In this document: positions 34,304 through 43,128 of the stretch, piece after piece | How the letters are laid out: every line of letters starts with the position of its first letter | How positions within the stretch are numbered: position 1 is the stretch's first letter | NCBI RefSeq assembly: GCF_041080655.1 | Contig: NZ_CP163525.1 | Coordinates: forward strand, 2,542,001 to 2,606,000 | Direction of reading: 5' to 3' | Source: Streptomyces sp. CG4 | Lineage (GTDB): Bacteria > Actinomycetota > Actinomycetes > Streptomycetales > Streptomycetaceae | Length of the DNA stretch: 64,000 nt | Program-made: the position numbers and the translations under genes | Notes under the pieces: model-generated | Seen by the model: only the letters and a program-made list of their open reading frames with translations | Told to the model about the DNA's origin: nothing | Database searches by the model: none

Positions 34304-35431
34304 TCACGCGTAGGGGCTGTCGGCGCCGGCGGCGGCCGGGTGGGGGGCGCGGGCCGGGCAGCAGCCGACCGGGCAGAGGTGGTGGGACGGGCCGAGGGCA
34401 CCCAGGGCGCACGGGGTGACCTCCTGGCCGCGCTCCACGGCGGCGCGCTCGGTGATCAGCTCGCGGACGGCTGCGGCGAACCGCGGGTCGGCGCCCACGG
34501 TGGCCGAGCGGCGCACGGGCAGGCCCAGTTCGCCGGCCTTGGCCGTGGCCTCGGTGTCGAGGTCGTAGAGGACCTCCATGTGGTCGGAGACGAAGCCGAT
34601 GGGCGCCATGACGACGGCGGGGACGCCCTGGGCGTGCGCCTCCTCCAGGTGGTCGCAGATGTCCGGCTCCAGCCACGGGATGTGCGGGGCGCCGGAGCGG
34701 GACTGGTAGACCAGTCGCCAGGGGTGGTCGATCCCGGTGCGCTCGCGGACGGCGTCGGCGATCAGCTCGGCCACGTCCAGATGCTGCTCGACGTAGGCAC
34801 CGCCCTCCCCGTGGGTCTCGACGGGGCCGGAGCTGTCGGCGGCGGAGGTCGGGATGGAGTGCGTGGTGAAGGCGAGGTGGGCGCCCGCGCGGACGTCCTC
34901 GGGGAGGTCGGCGAGGGAACGCAGCACCCCGTCGATCATGGGCTCGACGAAGCCGGGGTGGTTGAAGTAGTGCCGCAGCTTGTCGATCCTCGGCAGTTCG
35001 AGGCCCTCGGCCTGGAGCGTGGCCAGCGCGTCGGCGAGGTTCTCGCGGTACTGACGGCAGCCCGAGTAGGAGGCGTAGGCGCTGGTGGCGAGCACGAGGA
35101 TGCGGCGGCGGCCGTCGGCGGCCATCTCCCGCAGGGTGTCCGTCAGATACGGCGCCCAGTTGCGGTTGCCCCAGTAGACCGGCAGGTCCAGGCCGTGGTC
35201 GGCGAAGTCCTTGCGCAGGGCGTCCAGCAGGGCGCGGTTCTGGTCGTTGATGGGGCTGACCCCGCCGAACAGGAAGTAGTGCTGCCCGACTTCCTTCAGG
35301 CGTTCCTTCGGGATGCCGCGCCCGCGCGTGACGTTCTCCAGGAAGGGGACCACGTCGTCCGGGCCTTCGGGGCCGCCGAAGGAGAGCAGGAGCAGGGCGT
35401 CGTACGGGGTGGCATCGAGCGCGTCTGGCAT
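34304..35431 (-). CDS. hemH: Coproporphyrin III ferrochelatase
   Basis: This 375-residue chelatase has the active-site His in FTTHSIP (about residue 190), the conserved [17 protein letters not shown] segment, and [20 protein letters not shown] with its metal-binding Glu. A C-terminal cysteine set ([21 protein letters not shown]) would hold the [2Fe-2S] cluster seen in actinobacterial members. It inserts iron into coproporphyrin III in the Gram-positive heme pathway (also called cpfC). The ATG at 35431 gives the usual N-terminus ([17 protein letters not shown]). It is the first gene of the operon with the monophosphatase and is divergent from the MFS gene. Confidence 0.92.
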   Translation of the reverse strand: MPDALDATPYDALLLLSFGGPEGPDDVVPFLENVTRGRGIPKERLKEVGQHYFLFGGVSPINDQNRALLDALRKDFADHGLDLPVYWGNRNWAPYLTDTLREMAADGRRRILVLATSAYASYSGCRQYRENLADALATLQAEGLELPRIDKLRHYFNHPGFVEPMIDGVLRSLADLPEDVRAGAHLAFTTHSIPTSAADSSGPVETHGEGGAYVEQHLDVAELIADAVRERTGIDHPWRLVYQSRSGAPHIPWLEPDICDHLEEAHAQGVPAVVMAPIGFVSDHMEVLYDLDTEATAKAGELGLPVRRSATVGADPRFAAAVRELITERAAVERGQEVTPCALGALGPSHHLCPVGCCPARAPHPAAAGADSPYA

Positions 35432-35613
35432 GTCTCGATCCTGCCACCCGCCTCTGACAGCCGGGGAACAGCAGGGTGACGAGTCGGGTTCCAGTGGGTT
35501 TAGACCGGTTTTTCCCTCCGTCATTCCTCGGTCACCCGGGGTGTCATGAGGGTCACCTCACTCGTAAGCTGTATCAGCCGCATTCGCGCCTTACGCATCG
35601 CTCCGGAGACCAC

Positions 35614-36852
35614 GTGCCCAGCCCCTACAGAGCCCTGTTCGCCATACCCGGCACCAAGGGCTTCTCCGCCGCGGGATTCCTCGGGCGGATGCCGCTGTCG
35701 ATGATGGGCATCGGCGTGGTCACCATGATCTCGCAGCTGACCGGGCGGTACGGGCTCGCGGGCGCGCTCTCGGCCACCATCGCGCTGGCCGCCGCGGCGA
35801 TCGGGCCGCAGGTATCCCGGCTGGTCGACCAGCACGGACAGCGCCGGGTGCTGCGCCCCGCGACCCTGGTGGCGCTCACGGCGGCGGCCGGGCTGCTGCT
35901 CGCCGCGCACTTGAAGTGGCCGGACTGGGTGCTGTTCGTGTGCGCGGCCGGGATCGGCTCGGTGCCGAGCCTGGGCGCGATGATCCGGGCCCGCTGGGCG
36001 GCGCTGTACCGGGGCACCGAGAAGCTGCACACCGCCTACTCGTTCGAGTCGGTCGTCGACGAGATCTGCTTCATCTTCGGCCCGATCATCTCCATCGGGC
36101 TGTCCACGGCCTGGTTCCCGGAGGCCGGGCCGCTGCTCGCCGCCTGCTTCCTGGCCACCGGCGTCTTCTGGCTCACCGCCCAGCGCGCCACCGAGCCGGA
36201 GCCGCACCCGCGCGAGCACCACGGCGGCGGTACGGCACTGCGCTCGGCGGGGCTGCAGGTTCTGGTCGCCACGTTCATGGCGACCGGCGCGATCTTCGGG
36301 TCGGTGGACGTGGTCACCGTCGCCTTCGCCGACGAGCGCGGCCACAAGGGCGCGGCCAGCGTCGTGCTGGCGCTCTACGCGGCCGGCTCCTGTGTGGCCG
36401 GAGCGGTCTTCGGGCTGCTGCGGTTCGCCGGGGCACCGGAACGCCGCTGGCTACTGGGCGTGGCAGCCATGGCCGTGAGTATGATCCCCCTCCTACTGGT
36501 CGGAAACCTGCCGCTTCTGGCCGTGGCGCTGTTCGTTGCGGGGCTGTCCATCGCACCGACGATGATCACGACGATGTCCCTCATCGAAGAGCACGTACCT
36601 CGCGCGAAGCTCACCGAGGGTATGACCTGGGTGAGCACCGGCCTCGCGGTCGGGGTTGCGCTCGGCTCGTCCGTGGCCGGCTGGGTCATCGACGCGGCCG
36701 GGGCGCGGGCCGGGTACGGGGTTCCGGCCGTGTCCGGGGCCGCCGCGGTCGCGGCCGGTTTCCTCGGGTACCGCCGGCTGCGCAGGCCGGCCGCGGGTCG
36801 GGGAGGCACCGTTGAGCAGCACGGCGAACGGGAAGAACGGCACCTGGCGTAA
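35614..36852 (+). CDS. MFS transporter
   Basis: This 412-residue protein has about 12 hydrophobic segments. It opens with YRALFAIPGTKGFSAAGFLGRMPLSMMGIG, a pattern common in a Streptomyces MFS subgroup, and has the motif A-like loop SRLVDQHGQRRVLRP between helices 2 and 3. Substrate is unknown. The GTG at 35614 has GGAG six bases upstream. Its 3' end overlaps the TTG start of the next gene by 41 bases, so the two are co-translated. It is divergent from the ferrochelatase operon. Confidence 0.85.
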   Translation: MPSPYRALFAIPGTKGFSAAGFLGRMPLSMMGIGVVTMISQLTGRYGLAGALSATIALAAAAIGPQVSRLVDQHGQRRVLRPATLVALTAAAGLLLAAHLKWPDWVLFVCAAGIGSVPSLGAMIRARWAALYRGTEKLHTAYSFESVVDEICFIFGPIISIGLSTAWFPEAGPLLAACFLATGVFWLTAQRATEPEPHPREHHGGGTALRSAGLQVLVATFMATGAIFGSVDVVTVAFADERGHKGAASVVLALYAAGSCVAGAVFGLLRFAGAPERRWLLGVAAMAVSMIPLLLVGNLPLLAVALFVAGLSIAPTMITTMSLIEEHVPRAKLTEGMTWVSTGLAVGVALGSSVAGWVIDAAGARAGYGVPAVSGAAAVAAGFLGYRRLRRPAAGRGGTVEQHGEREERHLA

Positions 36853-38140
36853 CTGGGGCGGGAACGTCACCGCCCGGCCCGCCCGGCAGGTCGCGCCGGC
36901 GTCGGTCGAGGAGCTGGCCGCGGCGGTGCGCCGGGCCGCCGAGGACGGTCTGAAGGTGAAGGCGGTCGGCACCGGCCACTCGTTCACGTCGATCGCCGCC
37001 ACCGACGGCGTGTTGATCCGCCCTCAACTGTTGACCGGCATCCGCAACATTGACCGGGAAGCCATGACCGTCACGGTCGAGGCCGGCACCCCGCTCAAGC
37101 GACTCAATGCGGCGCTGGCGCGCGAGGGTCTGTCGCTCACCAACATGGGCGACATCATGGAGCAGACCGTCTCCGGAGCCACCAGCACCGGCACGCACGG
37201 CACGGGCCGGGAGTCCGCCTCCATCGCCGCCCAGATCACGGGGCTCGAACTCGTCACGGCCGACGGCTCGGTGCTCACCTGCTCGGAGAAGGGGTCCGCC
37301 GAAGAACGCGCGGTCTTCGCGGCCGCCCGCATAGGCCTCGGCGCCCTCGGCATCATCACGGCGATCACCTTCGCCGTGGAGCCGCTGTTCCTGCTCACCG
37401 CGCGCGAGGAACCGATGCCCTTCGAGCGGGTCCTCGCCGAGTTCGATCAACTGTGGGCGGAGAACGAGCACTTCGAGTTCTACTGGTTCCCGCACACCGG
37501 CAACACCAACACCAAGCGGAACAACCGCAGCGCCGGTCCCGAGCAGCCCGTGGGGCAGCTGGCCGGCTGGTTCGAGGACGAGTTCCTGTCCAACGGCGTC
37601 TTCCAGGTGGCCCAGTGGGTCGGCCGTGCCGTCCCCGCGACCGTCCCGGCCATCGCGCAGGTCTCCAGCAAGGCCCTGTCCGCGCGGACGTACACGGACA
37701 TCCCGTACAAGGTGTTCACCTCGCCGCGCCGGGTGCGCTTCGTGGAGATGGAGTACGCCGTCCCGCGCGCGGCCCTGGCGGAGACGCTGCGCGAACTGAA
37801 GGCCATGGTCGAGCGCTCGGGGCTGCGCGTCAGCTTCCCGGTGGAGGTGCGCACCGCCCCGGCCGACGACATCACCCTGTCCACCGCCTCCGGGCGGGAC
37901 AGCGCCTACATAGCCGTCCACATGTTCCGGGGCACGCCGCACCAGGCCTACTTCACCGCCGCCGAGCGGATCTTCACCGCGCACGAGGGCCGGCCGCACT
38001 GGGGCAAGGTGCACACCGGGGACGCCGAGTACTTCGCGCGTGTGTACCCGCGCTTCGGCGAGTTCACTGCGCTGAGGGACCGCCTTGACCCGGAACGGCT
38101 GTTCCAGAACGACTACTTGCGGAGGGTTCTGGGGGCGTAG
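36812..38140 (+). CDS. FAD-linked aldonolactone/alditol oxidase
   Basis: This 442-residue oxidase has a vanillyl-alcohol-oxidase-type FAD domain: VKAVGTGHSFTSIAATDG (residues about 50-67, with the His that can carry covalent FAD), VEAGTPLKRLNAAL, and the GATSTGTHGTG loop. The C-terminal D-arabinono-1,4-lactone oxidase domain ends with GKVHTGDAEYFARVYPRFGEF and RLDPERLFQNDYLRRVLG. It oxidises a sugar lactone or alditol with oxygen, giving hydrogen peroxide. TTG at 36812 is chosen because GGGGAGG lies six bases upstream and the next methionine is far inside the domain. It overlaps the MFS gene by 41 bases and its 3' end overlaps the convergent membrane-protein gene by 77 bases. Confidence 0.87.
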   Translation: MSSTANGKNGTWRNWGGNVTARPARQVAPASVEELAAAVRRAAEDGLKVKAVGTGHSFTSIAATDGVLIRPQLLTGIRNIDREAMTVTVEAGTPLKRLNAALAREGLSLTNMGDIMEQTVSGATSTGTHGTGRESASIAAQITGLELVTADGSVLTCSEKGSAEERAVFAAARIGLGALGIITAITFAVEPLFLLTAREEPMPFERVLAEFDQLWAENEHFEFYWFPHTGNTNTKRNNRSAGPEQPVGQLAGWFEDEFLSNGVFQVAQWVGRAVPATVPAIAQVSSKALSARTYTDIPYKVFTSPRRVRFVEMEYAVPRAALAETLRELKAMVERSGLRVSFPVEVRTAPADDITLSTASGRDSAYIAVHMFRGTPHQAYFTAAERIFTAHEGRPHWGKVHTGDAEYFARVYPRFGEFTALRDRLDPERLFQNDYLRRVLGA

Positions 38141-38834
38141 GCGTCGCGGCGGAGCCGCTGCGCGTGGGGGCCGGCGACGGGCTCGGGCCGTCGCTCGGCT
38201 CCCCGCTCGGGGAGCCGCCGGGCGTCGGGGGCGCACTGTGGGTCGTACCGCTGCCGGCGTCGGGGTCGGGTGCGTGCCGGTGGGACGGCGCGCCCGAAGG
38301 ATCCGGTGACTCATCGGACTTGGCAGGGGAGTCGGTCGTCGGGGAGGACGAGCCCCGGAAGGTGACCGCGTCGCTGACCGTGGTACCCGTGCCGCCGCTG
38401 AAGCTGTTTCCGGACACCAGCTCGTACGTCGTGACCCCGGCCATCGTCACCCCGAACACGAGGGCGGCCACGGCCACCGGCCGGCGCCGGCTCCTCACCC
38501 GCGCGCGGTAGACCGTACCCTCGGTGAACTCGCCCGGCGCCGGTGACACTTGCGCCCCGCCGGGCGACGGCCCGCGACCTTCGGGCAGCTGTTCCCTGGG
38601 ACGGGCCGCGACCGTCGCCTCCTTCAGCTGCTCCCCGGTCCGCTTGAAGAAGTGCTGGAACAGCGTGCCCCCGCAGGAGGCGACGATGCTGACTACTCCC
38701 GCGCCGAGGATCGTGCCGTACACCCCGAAGTACGAGGCCAGTTTGGCCGCCACGACCGCCGCCAGCGCGCTGCCCGCGACCTGCGGGACGCTCAGGTCGA
38801 TCCGCTTGCGACCCGCATCGGGCGTTTCACGCAT
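38064..38834 (-). CDS. Membrane protein with long Pro/Ser-rich tail
   Basis: This 256-residue protein has a soluble start (DAGRKRIDLSVPQVAG), a hydrophobic region at about 20-58 (SALAAVVAAKLASYFGVYG), a basic stretch, one clear transmembrane helix near 120-140 (VAVAALVFGVTMAGVTTYEL) and a C-terminal tail of about 110 residues made of Ser, Pro, Gly and Thr, probably outside the cell. No family was recognised. Its last 77 bases overlap the oppositely oriented oxidase gene. The ATG at 38834 begins the most hydrophobic-consistent product. The gene is divergent from sepH across a 482-base gap. Confidence 0.6.
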   Translation of the reverse strand: MRETPDAGRKRIDLSVPQVAGSALAAVVAAKLASYFGVYGTILGAGVVSIVASCGGTLFQHFFKRTGEQLKEATVAARPREQLPEGRGPSPGGAQVSPAPGEFTEGTVYRARVRSRRRPVAVAALVFGVTMAGVTTYELVSGNSFSGGTGTTVSDAVTFRGSSSPTTDSPAKSDESPDPSGAPSHRHAPDPDAGSGTTHSAPPTPGGSPSGEPSDGPSPSPAPTRSGSAATPTPPEPSASSRSGTAVPGQGGPSAQ

Positions 38835-39316
38835 ACCCGGAACTTGCCTTCCATTCCCGCACCTGATCGACATTGCCCAACCGACTGCACGAGATAGGGA
38901 CGTACGGTCGAAACCATTAGTTCCGTTTCTGCGGATTGCGTGAACTTCGCCACGTTCGTGATCAGCAAAACCAGTTGCCAGGGGCCAAGTCGCACCCCTT
39001 GCGAGAAGTTGGGCGGCGCGCCCATCCACGCACATGGTCCAAATGGAGTACTGTTGCGAGCCCTGGGTCCGGTCTCCCACCAGGGTGTCCGCGGCCTTGC
39101 AGGACCGCCGGGGAGGGGGGCCGGTTGCACAGGGTGACGGAAGTGGTCACTTTGCGTTGCGAACAGGTAACCGTGCCATAACGGCGGCCCAGGGCCCGTG
39201 CCCGACACGCCGGGCAACTCGGCAAGGTTGTGGCAGGCTGCACCCGGGCAGGCCACACTCGACTAGCGGAAGCAGCGACGCACGTGACGTCGGCAGGCAC
39301 CACCCGGGAGGTCCCC
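38835..39316. other. Divergent gap before sepH
   Basis: No gene is supported in these 482 bases. Codon patterns of the frames on both strands are poor. A weak palindrome GTGAC / GTCAC lies near 39135-39151 and AT-richer words near 38900-38990 may be promoter elements. It must hold the sepH promoter and that of the membrane-protein gene. Confidence 0.5.
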
Positions 39317-40357
39317 ATGCCCGAACTGCGTGTCGTGGCCGTCTCGAATGACGGCACACGGCTGGTGCTCAAGGCTGCCGACTCAACGGAGTACACGCTT
39401 CCTATCGACGAACGGCTGCGTGCCGCCGTGCGCGGCGACCGGCCGCGCCTCGGCCAGATCGAGATCGAGGTCGAGAGCCATCTGCGCCCGCGTGACATCC
39501 AGGCGCGTATACGCGCTGGTGCCACCGCGGAAGAGGTCGCCCAGCTCGCCGGCATCTCCGTCGACCGGGTACGGCGCTTCGAGGGTCCCGTGCTGGCCGA
39601 GCGCGCCTTCATGGCCGAGCGCGCCCGCAAGACCCCGGTCCGCCGCCCCGGTGAGAACTCCGGACCGCAGCTCGGCGAGGCCGTCCAGGAGCGGCTGATG
39701 CTGCGCGGCGTCGAGAAGGACTCCGTGCAGTGGGACTCCTGGCGCCGCGACGACGGCACCTGGGAGGTTCTCCTCGTCTACCGGGTCGCGGGCGAACCGC
39801 ACTCGGCGAGCTGGACGTACGACCCGCCGCGGCGGCTCGTACAGGCCGTGGACGACGAGGCGCGCTCGCTCATCGGCGAGTCCGACGACCTCGCCGTGCC
39901 CGAACCGAGCTTCCCGTTCGTCCCGCGCATCGCCCGCCTCCCGCGCGAGCGTTCGATGGACCGGGCGCTCGACCGGAGCGAGCGGGAGCGGCCGAGCCTG
40001 CCCGCGCAGCCGTCCGAGCCCGCCGAGGAGAGCACGGGCGAACGCGACTCGCTGACCAGCCTGCTGGAGGCCGTACCGAGCTTCCGGGGCGACCTGGTGG
40101 TGCCGGAGCGCCCGGCGGAGACACCGGAGGAGCCCGCCGAGGAACCGGACACCGAGGAGCCGCCGGCCCCCGCCGCCTCGGCCGGTTCGGCCTACGCGGA
40201 CGTCCTCATGCCCCGCTCCGTGGGCAGCCACCGCGACCGGCTCATCGGCGCGACCGACCGGCAGGCCGAGGCCGACGGCGTCCGCCCCGGCCGCCGTGCC
40301 GCCGTGCCGAGCTGGGACGAGATCGTGTTCGGCACGCGCCGCAAGAAGCAGGAGTGA
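39317..40357 (+). CDS. sepH: Cell division regulator SepH
   Basis: This 346-residue protein has the DUF3071 domain at its N-terminus (MPELRVVAVSNDGTRLVLKA, residues 1-20) with a helix-turn-helix at about 75-100 (TAEEVAQLAGISVDRVRRFE), a second conserved part (VQWDSWRRDDGTWEVLLVYR), and a long disordered acidic C-terminal half ending in a conserved SWDEIVFGTRRKKQE. SepH in Streptomyces binds FtsZ and promotes Z-ring assembly during vegetative and sporulation septation. The ATG at 39317 has GGGAGG upstream. A perfect hairpin terminator follows at 40379. Confidence 0.92.
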   Translation: MPELRVVAVSNDGTRLVLKAADSTEYTLPIDERLRAAVRGDRPRLGQIEIEVESHLRPRDIQARIRAGATAEEVAQLAGISVDRVRRFEGPVLAERAFMAERARKTPVRRPGENSGPQLGEAVQERLMLRGVEKDSVQWDSWRRDDGTWEVLLVYRVAGEPHSASWTYDPPRRLVQAVDDEARSLIGESDDLAVPEPSFPFVPRIARLPRERSMDRALDRSERERPSLPAQPSEPAEESTGERDSLTSLLEAVPSFRGDLVVPERPAETPEEPAEEPDTEEPPAPAASAGSAYADVLMPRSVGSHRDRLIGATDRQAEADGVRPGRRAAVPSWDEIVFGTRRKKQE

Positions 40358-40378
40358 CGGGGCGTACGGAAACGGAAC

Positions 40379-40406
40379 ATTGGGGGCACGCACGCGTGCC
40401 CCCAAT
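40379..40406. terminator. Hairpin terminator after sepH
   Basis: ATTGGGGGCACG (40379-40390) and its exact complement (40395-40406) form a 12-base-pair stem with a four-base loop. It serves both sepH and the convergent sulfurtransferase gene. Confidence 0.85.
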
Positions 40407-40444
40407 GCCGGCTGCACGCGTGCGTGCCCCGGCCCCGGCTGCCG

Positions 40445-41296
40445 CTACTGCGGGTCCGCCCCCACCGCCACCGGCCGGGACGGGTCCGAGGACCACTCGG
40501 ACCAGGAACCGACGTACAGGGCCGCCGGAATGCCGGCCACCGCGAGCGCGAGGACCTCGTGGGCGCCGGAGACTCCCGAACCGCAGTACACGCCCACCTC
40601 GGTGTCCTCGGACACACCCAGCGCCTTGAACCGGTCTCTCAGCTCCGCCGCGGGCAGGAAGCGGCCGTCGGGGCCCACGTTCTCCGTCGTCGGTGCCGAC
40701 ACCGCGCCCGGGATGTGCCCGCCGACCCGGTCGATCGGCTCCACCTCACCTCGGTACCGCTCCCCCGCGCGCGCGTCCAGCAGCACGCCCGCGCGGGCCA
40801 GGGCGGCCGCCGCGTCCGCGTCGAGCCGTCCGGTGGCGGCCGGATCCGGCCGGAAGTCGCCCTCGGCCGGTTCCGGTTCCTGCCGGGACAGTTCGCCCTG
40901 CCAGGACGGCAAGCCGCCGTCGAGGACCCGCACGTCCGGGTGACCCGTCCAGCTCAGCAGCCACCAGGCACGGGCGGCCGCCCAGCCCTGGCCTCCGTCG
41001 TACACGACGACCGGGCGGCCGGCCGACACACCCGCGCGGCGCATCGCGGCACCGAACTCCGCGAGGTCCGGCAGCGGATGCCGGCCGTGTTCCCCGGGCG
41101 CGCCGGCCAGTTCCCGGTCCAGGTCGACGAAGACCGCGCCGGGGAGGTGACCGGCCGCGTACTCGGCCCGCCCGTCGAAGGCCGGCGCGCCCGCCGCCTT
41201 GGCCAGGCTCAGCTGCCAGCGCACGTCCAGCAGCAGCGGCGGGCGCTCCCCGGTCAGCTCTTGTGCGAGTTCGGTTGCGGTGATGATGGCTCTCAT
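40445..41296 (-). CDS. sseA: Two-domain thiosulfate/3-mercaptopyruvate sulfurtransferase
   Basis: This 283-residue protein has two rhodanese domains. The first (about 5-130) has VVVYDGGQGWAA in the loop where a cysteine would sit, so it is inactive, as in known two-domain enzymes. The second holds the catalytic cysteine in GVYCGSGVSGAHEVLAL (about 240-256). It transfers sulfur from thiosulfate or 3-mercaptopyruvate to cyanide or a protein acceptor. Start choice lies between ATG at 41305 and 41296; the second has GGATGGA upstream and is preferred. The 320-base gap upstream separates it from the divergent VOC gene. Confidence 0.87.
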   Translation of the reverse strand: MRAIITATELAQELTGERPPLLLDVRWQLSLAKAAGAPAFDGRAEYAAGHLPGAVFVDLDRELAGAPGEHGRHPLPDLAEFGAAMRRAGVSAGRPVVVYDGGQGWAAARAWWLLSWTGHPDVRVLDGGLPSWQGELSRQEPEPAEGDFRPDPAATGRLDADAAAALARAGVLLDARAGERYRGEVEPIDRVGGHIPGAVSAPTTENVGPDGRFLPAAELRDRFKALGVSEDTEVGVYCGSGVSGAHEVLALAVAGIPAALYVGSWSEWSSDPSRPVAVGADPQ

Positions 41297-41616
41297 GGCG
41301 TCCATCCATACGCCAGGGGTGGCCGCGGCGTCCAGGTCCGGCTACTCTGCTCGGCCGGGCAGGCTCGATCACGGGGCGTACGGGACCGAGCACGTGCTGT
41401 ACAGCCGGCGGACACCCGCCGGCCATCGTCAGGAAGCGGCGACAGGCGGCAGATCGGGCATTCTCCCGGAGGCAAGGCCGGGCGGCTGCGCGGAATCGCA
41501 TGCGGCGCCGTGCAGGATGCGGGCACCGGCACGGGCGTACCCGCCGCCGGCGTGACACCCCTTCCGGGGAGTGGAAGCGACACGGCCACCGCGAGGGGCC
41601 GGGGAGAGAGTGATCG
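41297..41616. other. Divergent promoter gap, sseA / VOC gene
   Basis: These 320 bases hold no credible gene. Frames across it break codon preference. A GAGAG box just before 41617 serves the VOC gene. No clear operator was seen. Confidence 0.45.
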
Positions 41617-42408
41617 ATGACGGAGGCACGCGAGCCGGCCGGTCCGCATGCGCGGCGCGCACCCGGCACGCCCTGCTGGGTGAGCCTGATGGCGCACGGG
41701 CTGGCCGCCACCGAGGAGTTCTACGGTGAGCTGTTCGGCTGGGAGTTCCGGCCGGGCCCGCAGCAGCTCGGCCCGTATGTGCGGGCGCTGCTCGACGGGC
41801 ACGAGGTGGCGGGCATGGGCCAGCTGCCACCGGACCACCGGCTGCCAATCGCCTGGACGCCCTACCTCGCCTCGGACGACGTGGACCGGACGGCCGACGC
41901 GGTACGCCTGTGCGGCGGCACGGTCGCGGTCGGCCCGCTGGACGCCGCCGAGGCCGGGCGGATCGCCATCGCCGCGGATCCCTCCGGGGCGGTGTTCGGC
42001 ATCTGGCAGGGCGCCGCGCACCTCGGCACCGCGATCCACGGAGTGCCCGGGACCCCGGCGTGGAACGAGCTGGTGACCTACGAGACGGAGAGCGTCTCCA
42101 AGTTCTACGCGACGGTGTTCGGCTACGAACGCGAGCCGGTCGTCTCCGCCGACTTCGACTATGTGACCCTGCATCTCGCCGGCCGTCCGGTGGCCGGTCT
42201 GCACGGCCTGGGCCATGGCCTGCCGCGCGACCGCGGACCGCACTGGCAGACGTACTTCGAGGCCGCCGACGCCGATGCGACGGTGCGGCAGGTCGCGGAC
42301 CTGGGCGGCCGGGTCGTCAGACAGCCGCACGACAGCCCGCACGGCCGGGTGGCGACGGTGGCGGACCCGGAGGGCGCGGAGTTCTCGGTGATCCAGAACC
42401 CGCACTGA
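41617..42408 (+). CDS. Two-domain VOC-family protein
   Basis: This 263-residue protein carries two vicinal-oxygen-chelate domains: residues about 18-135 (CWVSLMAHGLAATEEFYGELFGWEF start) and 145-260 (AWNELVTYETESVSKFYATVFGYE start, VADPEGAEFSVIQ end). The layout resembles Streptomyces hydroxylase- or glyoxalase-like VOC proteins, some of which sit beside regulators. Few metal-binding His/Glu residues are conserved in the first domain, so catalytic activity is uncertain. It converges with the thymidine kinase gene, 23 bases away. Substrate unknown. Confidence 0.82.
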   Translation: MTEAREPAGPHARRAPGTPCWVSLMAHGLAATEEFYGELFGWEFRPGPQQLGPYVRALLDGHEVAGMGQLPPDHRLPIAWTPYLASDDVDRTADAVRLCGGTVAVGPLDAAEAGRIAIAADPSGAVFGIWQGAAHLGTAIHGVPGTPAWNELVTYETESVSKFYATVFGYEREPVVSADFDYVTLHLAGRPVAGLHGLGHGLPRDRGPHWQTYFEAADADATVRQVADLGGRVVRQPHDSPHGRVATVADPEGAEFSVIQNPH

Positions 42409-42431
42409 ACTCCCGGACGCGCGGCGCCGGT

Positions 42432-43082
42432 TCAGCCGGCGGAGACCGGCAGGACGTCCGGGGAGAGGGCCGCCGCGCGGGCCGACGCGGCGGTCATCCG
42501 GCGCCGGTGATGGCGGCGGCACAGCACCTCGTAGCCGACCTCGCCCGTCGCGTGGTCGACATCGCCGACGACCACCTGGGCGCCCTCGACCACCATCTGG
42601 CCGCCGATCGTACGGGCGTTGTGCGTGGCGCGGGCGCCGCACCAGCACAGCGCCTCCACCTGGAGCACCTCGATGCGGTCGGCCAGCTCCACCAGCCGCT
42701 GCGAACCGGGAAACAGCTTGGAACGGAAGTCGGTGGTGATCCCGAAGGCGTACACGTCCAGGCCGAGATCGTCCACCACGCGCGCGAGTTGGTCGATCTG
42801 CTCGGGTGCGAGGAACTGCGCCTCGTCCGCGATCACGTAGTCGGCCCGGCGGCCCTGCGAGAGGTAGTCCACCAGATAGGCGTACAGATCCTGGTCGTCC
42901 GCGACCTCCACCGCGTCGGTGACCAGGCCGAGCCGCGAGGACAGCTTGCCCTCGCCCGCGCGGTCGTTCCGGGTGAAGATCATGCCGACGAGGCCGCGCG
43001 CGGAGCGGTTGTGCTCGATCTGCAGAGCCAGCGTCGACTTCCCGCAGTCCATCGTTCCGGAGAAGAACACCAGCTCGGGCAT
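42432..43082 (-). CDS. tdk: Thymidine kinase
   Basis: This 216-residue type II thymidine kinase has the P-loop FFSGTMDCGKSTLAL (residues 6-20), the DEAQFLAPEQ Walker-B-like site with the catalytic Glu, and a C-terminal zinc-binding lasso (CWCGARATHNAR, then CRRHHRRR). It phosphorylates thymidine to dTMP in nucleotide salvage. The ATG at 43082 gives the family's standard start (MPELVFFSG); GTG at 43097 is in frame but has no better ribosome-binding site. It lies 46 bases downstream of the AlkP-like gene on the same strand. Confidence 0.92.
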   Translation of the reverse strand: MPELVFFSGTMDCGKSTLALQIEHNRSARGLVGMIFTRNDRAGEGKLSSRLGLVTDAVEVADDQDLYAYLVDYLSQGRRADYVIADEAQFLAPEQIDQLARVVDDLGLDVYAFGITTDFRSKLFPGSQRLVELADRIEVLQVEALCWCGARATHNARTIGGQMVVEGAQVVVGDVDHATGEVGYEVLCRRHHRRRMTAASARAAALSPDVLPVSAG

Positions 43083-43128
43083 GAGGAGTTCGCACACCTT
43101 TCGGTGAGAGTAGTCACGGGAGGGGGCG

